Source: Hymenobacter metallicola (lineage in GTDB: Bacteria > Bacteroidota > Bacteroidia > Cytophagales > Hymenobacteraceae). Taken from it: 64,000 bases of DNA. Below, piece by piece: positions 42,362 to 51,504 of the stretch. The stretch spans positions 124,001-188,000 of the forward strand of contig NZ_SRMB01000002.1 in assembly GCF_004745645.1 (NCBI RefSeq). The letters run 5' to 3'. How positions within the stretch are numbered: position 1 is the first letter of the stretch; every line of letters starts with the position of its first letter. The notes below the pieces were generated by a model. It worked only from the letters and a program-made list of their open reading frames with translations, ran no database searches and was not told the DNA's origin. The position numbers and the translations under genes are program-made.

Positions 42362-42988
42362 CTATACCGTAATGCCTTCGGCTACGACTTCGGTTACCTC
42401 TGGCACCATGCGCTTGAGCAGGTTCTCGATTCCCGACTTCAGCGTAACCGTAGCCGAGGGGCAGCCCGAGCACGAACCCTGCAGGTTCACGGTCACCACG
42501 CCTTGCTTGTAGGAACGGAAGGTGATGTTGCCACCGTCCTGCTCCACAGCGGGGCGCACGTAGTTCTCGAGCAGGTCGATAACCTTTTGGCTGATCTGCT
42601 GATCCTGCTCCGAAGCGTCGCCGGTAGCGGCAGCGTGCTGGGCGGCTTTCTGCTCGGCGGCGGGGTCCACGGTGAAGATGGGGCCACCCGCCTCCACGTA
42701 CGACTTGAGGAAGGTGCGCAGCTCGGGGATGAGGTGCGTCCAGGTCAGGTCCGAGGTCTTGGTGATGGTCACAAAGTTGGCGGCAATAAAGACGCGGCCT
42801 ACGTAGTCGAAATTGAAGAGCTCCTGGGCCAGGGGAGAATTGGCAGCCGCCTCCAGATTCGGATAATCCACGCTCACCCCCTCGCTAAGCAGCTGGGTGT
42901 TGAGCACGAACTTCATGGATTCGGGGTTGGGGCTGGCTTCGGCGTAGATAGAAACCGGGGCAGCGGGGGAAGTGAGGGTATCAGCCAT
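42362..42988 (-). CDS. NifU-family Fe-S cluster scaffold/carrier (Nfu type)
   Basis: 208 residues from ATG 42988. The N-terminal Nfu_N domain (IYAEASPNPESMKFVLN, ELFNFDYVGRVFIAANFVTITK) and the C-terminal NifU domain with the cluster-binding pair CSGCPSATVTLKSGIENLL are both complete; between them is a linker rich in Ala and Glu/Gln. Such proteins hold or pass on [4Fe-4S] clusters to target enzymes. It lacks the IscU-type domain of true NifU. Single gene, convergent with the DUF5777 gene. Confidence 0.93.
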   Translation of the reverse strand: MADTLTSPAAPVSIYAEASPNPESMKFVLNTQLLSEGVSVDYPNLEAAANSPLAQELFNFDYVGRVFIAANFVTITKTSDLTWTHLIPELRTFLKSYVEAGGPIFTVDPAAEQKAAQHAAATGDASEQDQQISQKVIDLLENYVRPAVEQDGGNITFRSYKQGVVTVNLQGSCSGCPSATVTLKSGIENLLKRMVPEVTEVVAEGITV

Positions 42989-43239
42989 GTTTGAAAGACT
43001 TGGAGACAAAAGAGAAGACGCAGGAGTAGCGCTGTAGAAGTAAACAGCAACGGCGGTAAAACCGTGCCACCGGCTATATGTTCCAAAGGTACGGAAGGAA
43101 CCACTCCGGTGATACCAAGCTGGCCGTCACCATTGATATAAAACTGCGATATCCAGGTTCGTGCCGGGGTTGGCAGGAGCTCTAGTATTACTGCAGGACC
43201 AGTAGGACAACTTTTTTACTCCCGCCTTTATTTGCGGCC

Positions 43240-44316
43240 CTACACCTTATTGGCCCGGGCCCGCAGCAGCATATCGGCCAGCACCAGGTTGGTCATGGCA
43301 TCCACGATAGGCACGGCCCGGGGCAGCACGCAGGGGTCGTGCCGGCCCTTGCCGGCCAGGGTTATTTCTTCGCCCTGGTCGTTGATGGTCGTCTGGGGTT
43401 GCAAAATCGTTGCCACTGGCTTGAAGGCCACGCGGAAGTAAATATCCTGTCCGTTGCTAATGCCGCCCTGAATGCCGCCCGAGTGGTTGGTTCGGGTCCG
43501 AACGGTGCCCTGCTCATCGGTATAGAAGGCATCGTTGTGCTCGGAGCCAAACAGCAGGGTGCCGGCAAACCCGGAACCATATTCGAAGCCCTTCACGGCA
43601 TTGATGCTCAACATGGCTTTGCCCAGCTCAGCGTGCAGCTTATCGAACACCGGCTCGCCCAGGCCGGCCGGTACGCCCCGCACCACGCCCGTTACCAGGC
43701 CCCCCACGGTATCGTGCCGGTTCCGGGTCTGGCGAATCAGCTCGGTCATCTGCTCGGCCGTTTCGGGGTGGGGGCAACGCACCATGTTGCTTTCAATCAG
43801 GCTCAGGTCGAGCTGTTCGTACCCCACGGGCACGGCTACGGCCCCTACCTGCGACACGTAGCTAAGCGCTGTAATACCGTGCTGGGTCAGAAACTGGGCG
43901 GCAATGGCCCCGGCGGCCACGCGGGCGGCCGTTTCGCGGGCCGAGCTACGGCCCCCACCCCGGTGGTCACGACGGCCGTACTTCTGGTCGTAGGTATAGT
44001 CGGCGTGCGAGGGACGGTAGGCGTGCTCGATATGCGAATAATCGTGGCTGGCCTGGTCCTGGTTGCGAATCAGCAGGCTAATGGGCGTGCCGGTGGTATA
44101 GCCTTCGAAAATGCCCGACAGAATCTCTACCTGGTCGGCCTCCCGGCGCGGGGTAGTCAGCTCCGACTGCCCGGGGCGGCGCCGGTCCAGGGCTGCCTGA
44201 ATGGTGGCCCCCTCCACGGCAATGCCGGCCGGGCAACCGTCGATAATAACCCCAATACCCGGCCCGTGCGACTCGCCGAAAGTGGTAATGCGGAATAAAG
44301 TGCCAAAGGTATTCAT
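43240..44316 (-). CDS. aroC: Chorismate synthase
   Basis: 358 residues from ATG 44316. Converts EPSP to chorismate, the last shikimate step, with reduced FMN. Motifs: [27 protein letters not shown] at the N-terminus, [34 protein letters not shown], the [21 protein letters not shown] core, and [21 protein letters not shown]. The length is standard. It stands alone; 251 bp separate its stop from the nfu-like start without a recognisable gene. Confidence 0.97.
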   Translation of the reverse strand: MNTFGTLFRITTFGESHGPGIGVIIDGCPAGIAVEGATIQAALDRRRPGQSELTTPRREADQVEILSGIFEGYTTGTPISLLIRNQDQASHDYSHIEHAYRPSHADYTYDQKYGRRDHRGGGRSSARETAARVAAGAIAAQFLTQHGITALSYVSQVGAVAVPVGYEQLDLSLIESNMVRCPHPETAEQMTELIRQTRNRHDTVGGLVTGVVRGVPAGLGEPVFDKLHAELGKAMLSINAVKGFEYGSGFAGTLLFGSEHNDAFYTDEQGTVRTRTNHSGGIQGGISNGQDIYFRVAFKPVATILQPQTTINDQGEEITLAGKGRHDPCVLPRAVPIVDAMTNLVLADMLLRARANKV

Positions 44317-44428
44317 GGGCAAAAAAATCAGTTCGGATGCCGCAAAGGAACCGCTAAAAACTTGATTTGTGCCGGAAGCTACCGGCTGGCTGCTGTTTTT
44401 TTCGTCCTAGAGAGCAACTCGAAAGGCT

Positions 44429-45910
44429 TTAGGAGGCCCGGCCGCTGCGCCACCACCCAACCAGGGCCAGCCCACCCAGCACCAGCAGAATATAATTCGC
44501 GTAGCGCTGCACCTGTGTATAAGTATCCAGGGGCTGCAGGGTGTTATCGGCCGACTCAAGCACATCCTGATAAAACGGGTCATCTGGCCGTGCCGAAAAG
44601 GACACCGAACTGCTAGCGGCTCCTTTGATAGTGGGGCGCACCTCCGGCTGCAGCGTGTCGTAACGGGCTGTGGTCGGGTTGAACACGATAAGTGAAAAGA
44701 TACTATCGAGTGCCAATACCCCGGGGCGGCGCGCTATGAGGCGGTACCGGAACCGCTTGCTGCCGCCTACCCGCCCGGCTTGCCGGGTCAGGCCCAGTTC
44801 ACTGTCGGGGCCGTATACTTCGACGGTAGCCGGCAGCACCGGCACCGGGGCGGACACCGCGGCCAGGTTGCCTTCACCCTCTACCATAAACGAATAGGTG
44901 AATGCCTGCCCGGTCCGGAAAGCGGTGCGGTCAATGGCTTCGCGCAGGCGGTAGTCGCCGACGGGCACCTGGTCCCGCAGCGGGTGGGGCGGCAGCGGCT
45001 TCACGGTAATGGTGCGGGCTACGGTACGGTAGGTTTTAAAGCCTTCCATGCGGTTGTCGAGGCCAGCCTCGGGCTTTTTGGCCACCCGGTACTTCACCAT
45101 TTGCAGCGGCACCTCCGGAAACTGCAGGGGCTGGGTGTTCAGGGGGTAATACTCGGCTTCGTAGAGGCGGTAGCGCAGGTAGGTTTTGCCGCCCGCCGTT
45201 ACGGTCTCGGGCAATATTTCCTGTTCGTTGAACGGCTCTTCCCAGGCCGTGCGCTGCCGCAGCAGCTGCAGAATTTCGGGTAGCTGCCCCCCAAAGTTGT
45301 AAAAACTCAGCAAGCCTTGGTCCTCGGGGGTCAGGTAGAAATACAACCCCACGTGCACTCCCTCGCCCACAAACACTGAGGTTTTATCGGGTACCAGGGC
45401 CAGAAACGCATTGTCGTGCGGCTCTACATATTCCTGCGGCTTGGGCTTGCCGAAGAGCTTGTCGAGCAGGCCGATGCCCTGGGTAGCGCCGCCGGGCGGT
45501 GCCGGCGCTGCAGCCTGCTGGGCTTGCACCTGCAGCTTGGCCCCGGCCGACTGCACCGTCAGCCCGTTCACGGTCATGGTGAAGGGTTTCAACTCAAACT
45601 CACCTTCCGCGTAGGCCGCGTAGCGCTGGGTAATGGTCAGCTCGGTCGAGGTTTGGCCCCCTACGATCCGCGTAGTCGTTGTGCTCGACTTGCTGCTCTT
45701 CTTGAATCCTTCGATATCGGGGAAGGGCGAATAACGCTCCAGCTTGGCCCCACGCAGCCGAAAGCTGATGGTAAAATAGTCGTTGACCGGAAAAGCTGGC
45801 CGGCCGAGCACAATATCGGCCTGGGCTGCCCCGGTTTGGGCCCGCAGCTCGGGAGCAGCAGTGCCCCAGAGCAGCAACAGCAAAAAAATCAAACGAAGTG
45901 TGGCAGCCAT
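44429..45910 (-). CDS. batD: BatD-family exported membrane protein
   Basis: 493 residues with a signal peptide (LRLIFLLLLLWGTAAPELRA) and one C-terminal TM segment (ILLVLGGLALVGWWRS). The Bat-type beta-domain region shows RPAFPVNDYFTISFRLRG, TTTRIVGGQTSTELTITQRY, LKPFTMTVNG, and FGKPKPQEYVEPHDNAFLAL. BatD belongs to the Bacteroidota Bat operon (with MoxR ATPase, BatA, B, C, E), named for aerotolerance in Bacteroides. Here it is a single gene without the other members, so it is a stand-alone paralogue or a relocated copy. Confidence 0.88.
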   Translation of the reverse strand: MAATLRLIFLLLLLWGTAAPELRAQTGAAQADIVLGRPAFPVNDYFTISFRLRGAKLERYSPFPDIEGFKKSSKSSTTTTRIVGGQTSTELTITQRYAAYAEGEFELKPFTMTVNGLTVQSAGAKLQVQAQQAAAPAPPGGATQGIGLLDKLFGKPKPQEYVEPHDNAFLALVPDKTSVFVGEGVHVGLYFYLTPEDQGLLSFYNFGGQLPEILQLLRQRTAWEEPFNEQEILPETVTAGGKTYLRYRLYEAEYYPLNTQPLQFPEVPLQMVKYRVAKKPEAGLDNRMEGFKTYRTVARTITVKPLPPHPLRDQVPVGDYRLREAIDRTAFRTGQAFTYSFMVEGEGNLAAVSAPVPVLPATVEVYGPDSELGLTRQAGRVGGSKRFRYRLIARRPGVLALDSIFSLIVFNPTTARYDTLQPEVRPTIKGAASSSVSFSARPDDPFYQDVLESADNTLQPLDTYTQVQRYANYILLVLGGLALVGWWRSGRAS

Positions 45911-46170
45911 TCAACGAAAAAAAGAGGCTGCAAAGCTACGTAAAAACGTGTCTGCCAGTGTGGAGGCGCCTTTACCGGCTCAGTCCGACACCCAATATAC
46001 CCCAATAGGTATACATAAAAAGCTCGACAATAGCAATCCGTTTTTTTAGCTGCGCCGTAAATCACCTCAACCACAACAAATTTACTGGTTGCTCTGCGCA
46101 AAAAACGGCTTTTGGGCCGTCCTGGCAGCGCTTTGTCTTTACTTTCCATTCACCCCTAATTTTTCCTCCC

Positions 46171-46881
46171 ATGTCCAAGATCATCAACTCCGGTGGGGAT
46201 GAGGCTGACTTCACCAAGCCTCTCTATGCTCCGATTAAAAGACGTTCTTTCTTCATGTATGCCGGCGCTACGGCAGGTGCCACGGCCCTTATCCTTTCCG
46301 GTTGCAGCGACGACGAGGACACCGTAACGGCTCCCGGCACGGTTAGCCTGGGCTCGGGGGATATCGGCGTCTTGAACTACGCCTACGCGTTGGAACAGCT
46401 CGAGGCAGCCTTCTACGCGCAGGTAATCGCAACTCCTTACACGGGCATCACTACTGACGAGCGCGCAGCCTTGACTGCTATTTCCAAGCACGAAGCCATC
46501 CACCGTGACTTCTTTAAAGCTGCAATTCCAACCAATCAGGCAATTCCTGGCCTGAATCCGGATTTCAGCAAAATCAATTTCACCGACCGCACCCAGGTAC
46601 TGACCGCCGCCAAGACCTTTGAAGACCTGGGCGTAGCGGCTTACAACGGTGCCGGACAGCTTATCCAGAACGGAACCTACTTGCTGCTGGCCGGTAAAAT
46701 CGTGTCGGTAGAAGCCCGGCACGCGGCCTACATCCGCGACTTGCTCACCCCCGGCAGCTTCGCCGGCAACGATGTGGTAAATACGTCGGGACTTGACCAG
46801 GCCCTTTCGGTGTCGGCCGTGCTGACCGCCGCCCAGCCTTACATCAAGGAAAAGATCAACGGCGACAACGTCGGCAAGTAA
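46171..46881 (+). CDS. Ferritin-like lipoprotein, pair 1 first member
   Basis: 236 residues. A lipoprotein or Tat-like signal (KRRSFFMYAGATAGATALIL, lipobox LSGC with Cys45). The mature domain is a four-helix ferritin-like bundle with the full set of likely di-iron ligands: E in LEQLEAAFYAQV, ExxH in SKHEAIHRDFF, E in FEDLGVAAYNGAG, and ExxH in VSVEARHAAYIRDL. Exported ferritin-like proteins of this kind are frequent in Hymenobacter; their role in metal or oxidative-stress handling is not established. It is followed after 31 bp by a partner gene, and the pair is duplicated downstream. Confidence 0.88.
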   Translation: MSKIINSGGDEADFTKPLYAPIKRRSFFMYAGATAGATALILSGCSDDEDTVTAPGTVSLGSGDIGVLNYAYALEQLEAAFYAQVIATPYTGITTDERAALTAISKHEAIHRDFFKAAIPTNQAIPGLNPDFSKINFTDRTQVLTAAKTFEDLGVAAYNGAGQLIQNGTYLLLAGKIVSVEARHAAYIRDLLTPGSFAGNDVVNTSGLDQALSVSAVLTAAQPYIKEKINGDNVGK

Positions 46882-46912
46882 TCCACCTTCTCACAACTGA
46901 CTTCTCACTGCT

Positions 46913-47785
46913 ATGAATCTGTTCAAAATAATTGCCGAGTTGGAAAAGGTGGATCCTGAAGTGATGGACCGCCTCTCGCACCGCCGCAGCGCCTTGTCGG
47001 CCCTGGGTGACTTCAGCAAGAAAATGGCGCTGGCCGCGGCTCCTATTGCGGTTGGTTCGGCCTTCAACAAGGCCATGGGCCAGAATACCCTTACCGATGC
47101 CAACGGCATTCTGAACTACGCGCTGCTGCTCGAGCGCCTGGAGTACAGCTTCTACGACCAGGCTCTGAAAGCAGCTACACTCACCGGCACGCTGACCGGG
47201 GCAGCCCGCACGGCCATCGAAACCATCCGGGCCCACGAGTTGGCCCACGTGAACCTGCTGACGGCGGCCCTGGGCTCGAATGCGGCTCCGGCTCCGGCCA
47301 ACGGCTTCGACTTTGGTTCGGCCTTCGCTACCTACCCCGGTTTCCTGACCGTGGCACAGGCGCTGGAAGATACCGGAGTACGCGCCTACAAAGGCCAAGC
47401 TGGCAACATTCCCCGCACGCTGAACCCCACTGTTGGTGGTGCCGTGGTAAACCTGCTCACTGTAGCCCTGCAAATTCACTCGGTAGAAGCCCGTCACGCC
47501 GCCCACATCCGCTACATGCGGCGCGGTGCCACGGCAGGTGCCCAATCCACCATTTTCCCCTGGATCAACAACGCGGATGCCAATGGCGCACCGGCTGTTG
47601 TGTATGGCGCCGGCAACCCCGTAGCTACCTTCCCGGCAGAAAGCAACCTAGCTCAGGGCGGTATTTCAAACTTAGCCACGGGCCTGGGTACTACTTACAC
47701 AGTGGAAGATGTAAGCGCGGCCTTCGACGAAGGCCTCGACAACACGACCGTAACGGCCATTGCCCGCGCAACGGCCACGTTCTAG
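46913..47785 (+). CDS. Ferritin-like protein, pair 1 second member
   Basis: 290 residues, no lipobox. The N-terminus (MNLFKIIAELEKVDPEVMDRLSHRR) precedes a weakly hydrophobic stretch MALAAAPIAVGSAF that may be a Tat-like or membrane-associating segment. The ferritin-like bundle keeps E in LERLEYSFYDQ, ExxH in RAHELAHVNLL, E in ALEDTGVRAYKGQ and ExxH in HSVEARHAAHIRYM. A C-terminal extension (about 210-290) ends with VEDVSAAFDEGLD. Co-directional and adjacent to its lipoprotein partner, with which it may form a mixed complex; this is inference. Confidence 0.87.
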   Translation: MNLFKIIAELEKVDPEVMDRLSHRRSALSALGDFSKKMALAAAPIAVGSAFNKAMGQNTLTDANGILNYALLLERLEYSFYDQALKAATLTGTLTGAARTAIETIRAHELAHVNLLTAALGSNAAPAPANGFDFGSAFATYPGFLTVAQALEDTGVRAYKGQAGNIPRTLNPTVGGAVVNLLTVALQIHSVEARHAAHIRYMRRGATAGAQSTIFPWINNADANGAPAVVYGAGNPVATFPAESNLAQGGISNLATGLGTTYTVEDVSAAFDEGLDNTTVTAIARATATF

Positions 47786-47807
47786 TCTGGCAACAGTTTT
47801 CTGCCTA

Positions 47808-47844
47808 CCAAAAAAGGCGTCTTCGAACAGAAGACGCCTTTTTT
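47808..47844 (+). terminator. Terminator after ferritin-like pair 1
   Basis: AAAAAAGGCGTCTTC and GAAGACGCCTTTTTT arms with a short loop. Confidence 0.9.
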
Positions 47845-47944
47845 ATGCAACCTACTGCCCCATTAGAGGATCCCATCAGAACAAGTTACCTTTGTTGAAC
47901 CCAGAGCCGTGCTTGGTGCGGTAGTGTTGGGAGTTAGTCTGCTT

Positions 47945-48628
47945 ATGAAAACTTCTTTTCTGGCCCGTACAATGCGGCGCCGCTCCTTTTTCCAGGTAGC
48001 CGGCGCTACCGTGGCCGCTTCTACGCTGGTGCTGGCCGGGTGCAAAGACACCGAAGTGGTGCAGCCCACAACTACCAACGTCCTCAACCTGGGCTCCAAC
48101 GACGCGGGCGTGCTGAATTACGCCTATTTACTCGAGCAACTGGAGGCGGCATTCTACCAAAAGGTGCTGGATACGCCCCCAGCCGACATGCCTAAGGAAG
48201 AGCTGGCCCTGTTCACGGAGCTACGCGACCATGAGGTCATTCACCGCGAGTACCTAAAGGAGTTGCTGGGTGCCAATGCTATTCCCACCGTTGAGTTTGA
48301 CTTTACTTCGCTTACCCTGACTACCCGGGCCGGCGTGCTGGCCGCAGCTCGCACGTTTGAGGACCTGGGCGTAGCGGCTTACAACGGAGCCGGCAAGCTT
48401 TTTACGAGCAAGGCGTTTCTGGTAGCCGCCGGCAAAATTGCCTCGGTAGAGGCCCGGCACGCGGCCTTTATCCACGACTTGGCTCAGGCTCCGGCTTTTA
48501 CCGGTGTCGTTGAAACCAGCGGCCGGTACACGGGCATGGCTACGGCTCTTACCCCACTACAGGTAATCGAGGCCGCCGTTAAGTTTTTTCCCTTCACCGT
48601 CATTACGTCCGGGTTGCCGACGGCCTAA
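47945..48628 (+). CDS. Ferritin-like lipoprotein, pair 2 first member
   Basis: 227 residues from ATG 47945 (ATG 47972, MRRRSFFQ, is also possible). Signal MRRRSFFQVAGATVAASTLV with lipobox LAGC (Cys33). It is clearly the paralogue of the gene at 46171: the same ligands appear in LEQLEAAFYQKV, RDHEVIHREYL, FEDLGVAAYNGAG and ASVEARHAAFIHDL. It is shorter in the helix-B to helix-C connection. Same order and spacing as in pair 1, so this is a tandem duplication of a two-gene unit. Confidence 0.87.
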   Translation: MKTSFLARTMRRRSFFQVAGATVAASTLVLAGCKDTEVVQPTTTNVLNLGSNDAGVLNYAYLLEQLEAAFYQKVLDTPPADMPKEELALFTELRDHEVIHREYLKELLGANAIPTVEFDFTSLTLTTRAGVLAAARTFEDLGVAAYNGAGKLFTSKAFLVAAGKIASVEARHAAFIHDLAQAPAFTGVVETSGRYTGMATALTPLQVIEAAVKFFPFTVITSGLPTA

Positions 48629-48660
48629 GCACAGGCTTCAGCTCTGCTATTTTTCTGCCC

Positions 48661-49530
48661 ATGAATATTCTCAAATTACTCGCTGACCTGGTTGCTGTCG
48701 ACCCTGATTCCTACGAGCGGCTTAGTGGCCGCCGGGGGGCGCTTACCAGCCTGGGCCAGACCGGCCGGCGGGCCGTAGCCGCCGCCGTGCCCCTGGCTTT
48801 TGGCGCGGTGCTCACCAAGGCTTATGGCCGCAAGTCGTCGACTATTCTGGATGCTTTTACGCTAGCCCTCACGCTGGAGTACCTGGAAAGCGACTTTTAC
48901 AGCCGGGCCCTGAGTTCTTCTCTAGCCTTCCCGGGTACCACAAAAGCCGTTATCGAGCAGATTGCCAAGCACGAGCAAGACCATGTTGCTTTTCTGCAGG
49001 CTACGTTAAGGGCTTCCGGAGTGGAAGTGCCAGCGAAACCGACTTTTGATTTTACGGGCAGTAAAAACGGCACTCGGACGCCCCTGTTTCCCACGGTTTT
49101 CCAGGATTTTGGCACCTTTTTGAAAGTAGCTCAACTGCTGGAAGACACGGGCGTGCGAGCCTATAAAGGTCAGGTTGACGCGCTGATAACCGATAACGAC
49201 CTACTCGACGCCGCGTTGCGCATCCATGCCGTAGAAGCCCGTCACGCCGCCCACATTCGCGGCATGCGCCGCGCACTTGGCGCCAACGTTCGTCCCTGGA
49301 TCAGCACCAAGGATGAAAGCATTACCACAGCCGGGGTAACCGATGCCGTGTATGCCGGAGAGGAGGCAGCCCGTCAGCTCCTGCCCGACCTTGTTAATTA
49401 TTTTCCCAAAGCCACTTCCTTAGTGGTAACGGGCACGCGCGAGCAAGCCACGATTAGCTTAGGCGAGGCCTTCGACGAGCCTATGACGGCGCCCACGGCC
49501 ACGTCTATTGCGGGGCTCTTTCTGGTGTAG
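48661..49530 (+). CDS. Ferritin-like protein, pair 2 second member
   Basis: 289 residues, paralogue of the gene at 46913. The N-terminus MNILKLLADLVAVDPDSYER matches in pattern. Ligand motifs: E in LEYLESDFYSR, ExxH in AKHEQDHVAFL, E in LLEDTGVRAYKGQ and ExxH in HAVEARHAAHIRGM. The C-terminus also ends with a GEAFDEPM segment like its paralogue. Situated 32 bp after its lipoprotein partner; ends with a terminator. Confidence 0.87.
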   Translation: MNILKLLADLVAVDPDSYERLSGRRGALTSLGQTGRRAVAAAVPLAFGAVLTKAYGRKSSTILDAFTLALTLEYLESDFYSRALSSSLAFPGTTKAVIEQIAKHEQDHVAFLQATLRASGVEVPAKPTFDFTGSKNGTRTPLFPTVFQDFGTFLKVAQLLEDTGVRAYKGQVDALITDNDLLDAALRIHAVEARHAAHIRGMRRALGANVRPWISTKDESITTAGVTDAVYAGEEAARQLLPDLVNYFPKATSLVVTGTREQATISLGEAFDEPMTAPTATSIAGLFLV

Positions 49531-49560
49531 CGCTAAGTACACTTTGGAACAAGACCTTCG

Positions 49561-49585
49561 GAACGGCTTCGGCCGTTCTTTTTTT
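49561..49585 (+). terminator. Terminator after ferritin-like pair 2
   Basis: GAACGGC, TTCG loop, GCCGTTC, then a T-run: a compact stable tetraloop hairpin. Confidence 0.88.
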
Positions 49586-49617
49586 GTATTACTAATAGGT
49601 TAAAGTCACCGCTCAGC

Positions 49618-49649
49618 TTGTACTATCAGAGTTTATTCTTGTATCTTTC
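49618..49649 (+). promoter_or_regulatory. Candidate promoter before small conserved gene
   Basis: TTG 49618-49620, 21-nt spacer, TATCTTTC 49642-49649 (one base off TAnnTTTG), in a short AT-rich stretch. The leader to ATG 49762 would be about 105 nt. Confidence 0.35.
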
Positions 49650-49761
49650 AGTAAAGTTGTTCCGTATCAGCCTCCCAGCCGCAGCTTTTTCAGCGGCTCT
49701 CGTATACAGTGCCTGCCCTCATCCCCCAACCTACCCAACCTACCCAAAACAACCTTGACCG

Positions 49762-49950
49762 ATGCTGGAATACGTTAAAACCATCCTGCTAAAAGTCAGC
49801 TTCGACAAAATTCTATTTGAGAAAGAGCTGCGCAAAGGTTTCCGCATGCTTGTCCCGACGGAGTTAGCCGAGTTGAAAGCCTGGTGCTATCAACAGTTTG
49901 CTAAAATCTACCGCGGCATCCTGAATCGAGTGTTTGCCACGGCCGCCTGA
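49762..49950 (+). CDS. 62-residue conserved protein of unknown function
   Basis: MLEYVKTILLKVSFDKILFE at the N-terminus, then KELRKGFRMLVPTELAELKAWCYQQF. The pattern (FDKxLFEKELRKxxxxL.P.E..ELKxWCY) is one I recognise as a small protein recurring in Hymenobacteraceae and other Cytophagales, without known function. It is amphipathic and basic, with no signal peptide. Its own promoter-like sequence and long leader suggest independent regulation. Possibly a stress- or growth-phase protein, but this is a guess. Confidence 0.7.
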   Translation: MLEYVKTILLKVSFDKILFEKELRKGFRMLVPTELAELKAWCYQQFAKIYRGILNRVFATAA

Positions 49951-49991
49951 GCAACTCGTCCTTCGTTCACCCTTTCTCTTCTTTCCACCAT

Positions 49992-50966
49992 CTATTCATC
50001 CCCAAACGGTGCATCCGGTTCGTTCGTCACGAACCGGATGTTTCGTGTTAGGCCCGCATAGCCCGTTCGTTTCACTGCCGACTGCCGAAACAGCTCCGTG
50101 AACAATTCGTGGGTGATTTCCTGCCAGTCGTTGGTCTTCAGGTGGGGCAGCTGGGCATGGGGTAGAAACTGGGGCTCGGTATGCGGCTTGGCAAAGCGGT
50201 TCCAGGGGCATACATCCTGGCAGATGTCGCAGCCGAAAACCCAATTGCCAAACTTGCCCGCCACTTCCTGCGGAATCTGGTCCTTGAGCTCAATAGTGAA
50301 ATAGCTGATGCACTTGCTGCCATCCACCACGTAGGGGTTGGTAATGGCGTCTGTCGGGCAGGCATCTACGCATTTGGTGCAGGTGCCGCAGTAATCCTTG
50401 ATGGGCCCGTCGTAGTCCAGGTCCACGTCCACGATGAGCTCGGCAATGAAGTAGAAGCTGCCCACGCCGGGCGTAATCAGGTTGGAGTTTTTGCCGACCC
50501 AGCCCAGGCCACTCTTCTTGGCCCAGACCTTGTCCATCACCGGCGCCGAATCGACAAAGACCCGGCCGCCCACCTCCCCTATTTCGGCCTGCATGTCCTG
50601 GAGCAGCTCCTTGAGCTTGTCCTTAATGACAAAGTGGTAGTCGCGGCCGTAGGCGTATTTGCTGATCTTGAGCGTATCGGCGTCGGCGGGCTGCTGGTCT
50701 TCCGGAGCCGGGTAATAATTGAGCAGCAGGGAAATAACCGACTTGGCCCCATCCACGAGCAGGCGCGGGTCGAGGCGCTTGTCGAAGTGGTTGGCCATGT
50801 AGGCCATCTTGCCGTTCATGTTCTGGTTGAGCCAGCTTTCGAGCCGGGGCGCTTCTTCTTCCAGAAACTCAGCCTTGGAAATCCCGCAGTACATAAAGCC
50901 CAGCTCCGCCGCGCGGCGCTTGATAAAGGCAGTTCGGTCGGAGCGGATAAGATCGGAGGCCAGCAT
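49992..50966 (-). CDS. queG: Epoxyqueuosine reductase QueG
   Basis: 324 residues. Reduces epoxyqueuosine to queuosine in tRNA wobble positions, using cobalamin and two [4Fe-4S] clusters. The cluster cysteines are seen in [16 protein letters not shown] and in [13 protein letters not shown]; the N-terminal domain has [23 protein letters not shown] and the cobalamin-binding domain has [28 protein letters not shown]. Slightly shorter than E. coli QueG, which has a C-terminal HEAT-like tail. Normal for Bacteroidota. Confidence 0.95.
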   Translation of the reverse strand: MLASDLIRSDRTAFIKRRAAELGFMYCGISKAEFLEEEAPRLESWLNQNMNGKMAYMANHFDKRLDPRLLVDGAKSVISLLLNYYPAPEDQQPADADTLKISKYAYGRDYHFVIKDKLKELLQDMQAEIGEVGGRVFVDSAPVMDKVWAKKSGLGWVGKNSNLITPGVGSFYFIAELIVDVDLDYDGPIKDYCGTCTKCVDACPTDAITNPYVVDGSKCISYFTIELKDQIPQEVAGKFGNWVFGCDICQDVCPWNRFAKPHTEPQFLPHAQLPHLKTNDWQEITHELFTELFRQSAVKRTGYAGLTRNIRFVTNEPDAPFGDE

Positions 50967-51124
50967 CAGGCAAAGGTCGGGAGAACGAGGCAGCTACCCG
51001 CAGATTTCCACATTAGGAGCTTGCCGTAATTCGGGGACAACAAAAAAGCGCACCCGGGTAGTTCGGGTACGCCTGCCTTTTACCAACGACCGGTTGGGAC
51101 GAAAAAACGCATTTGTTGTCTCAC

Positions 51125-51367
51125 TTACCCTTCTATTGCCAAATCAGAAAGGCGAATCCAGAGCGAGTTCTTGACAGGATTATGACTCTCTAAATCATAG
51201 TCGTCCAGATTGTTGTCAAACAGTACCAGTACCCGCCCGTCGTGATTTTCATTTGCATCAATGATTTCCCCGCTTTTGCCAATCAGCTGCCAGTAGTTTT
51301 CCCTCTGCTCTGTATCAGCCGGAGCCTGAGTCGTCCCAAGAAAAGATTTCAGCTTTACTTTCTCCAT
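51125..51367 (-). CDS. 80-residue protein of unknown function
   Basis: A small acidic cytoplasmic protein (MEKVKLKSFLGTTQAP, YWQLIGKSGEIIDA, GRVLVLFDNNLDDYDLESHN, SLWIRLSDLAIE). It reads like a small beta-barrel fold: W-L-I-G-K-x-G and RVLVLFDxxL resemble ribosomal-elongation or KOW-like barrels only in outline. Related short proteins occur in Bacteroidota, to my recollection without a function. Neighbours queG and ruvB are unrelated. Confidence 0.6.
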   Translation of the reverse strand: MEKVKLKSFLGTTQAPADTEQRENYWQLIGKSGEIIDANENHDGRVLVLFDNNLDDYDLESHNPVKNSLWIRLSDLAIEG

Positions 51368-51457
51368 TAAAAAAGGGTTTTAGAGGTTTGCCATTATATG
51401 GGCATCGCCGCTGCTGGGTCTGCGGCCGACCCATTCACCAGAGCAAAGACAAAAGAA

Positions 51458-51489
51458 AAGGGAGCTAAAAGCTTCCTTTTAGCTCCCTT
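51458..51489 (-). terminator. Terminator of ruvB
   Basis: AAGGGAGCTAAAA (51458-51470), 6-nt loop, TTTTAGCTCCCTT (51477-51489), 15 bp beyond the ruvB stop on the minus strand. Followed there by TTTCTTTTG. Confidence 0.75.
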
Positions 51490-51504
51490 AATAAATGAAT
51501 CTGC

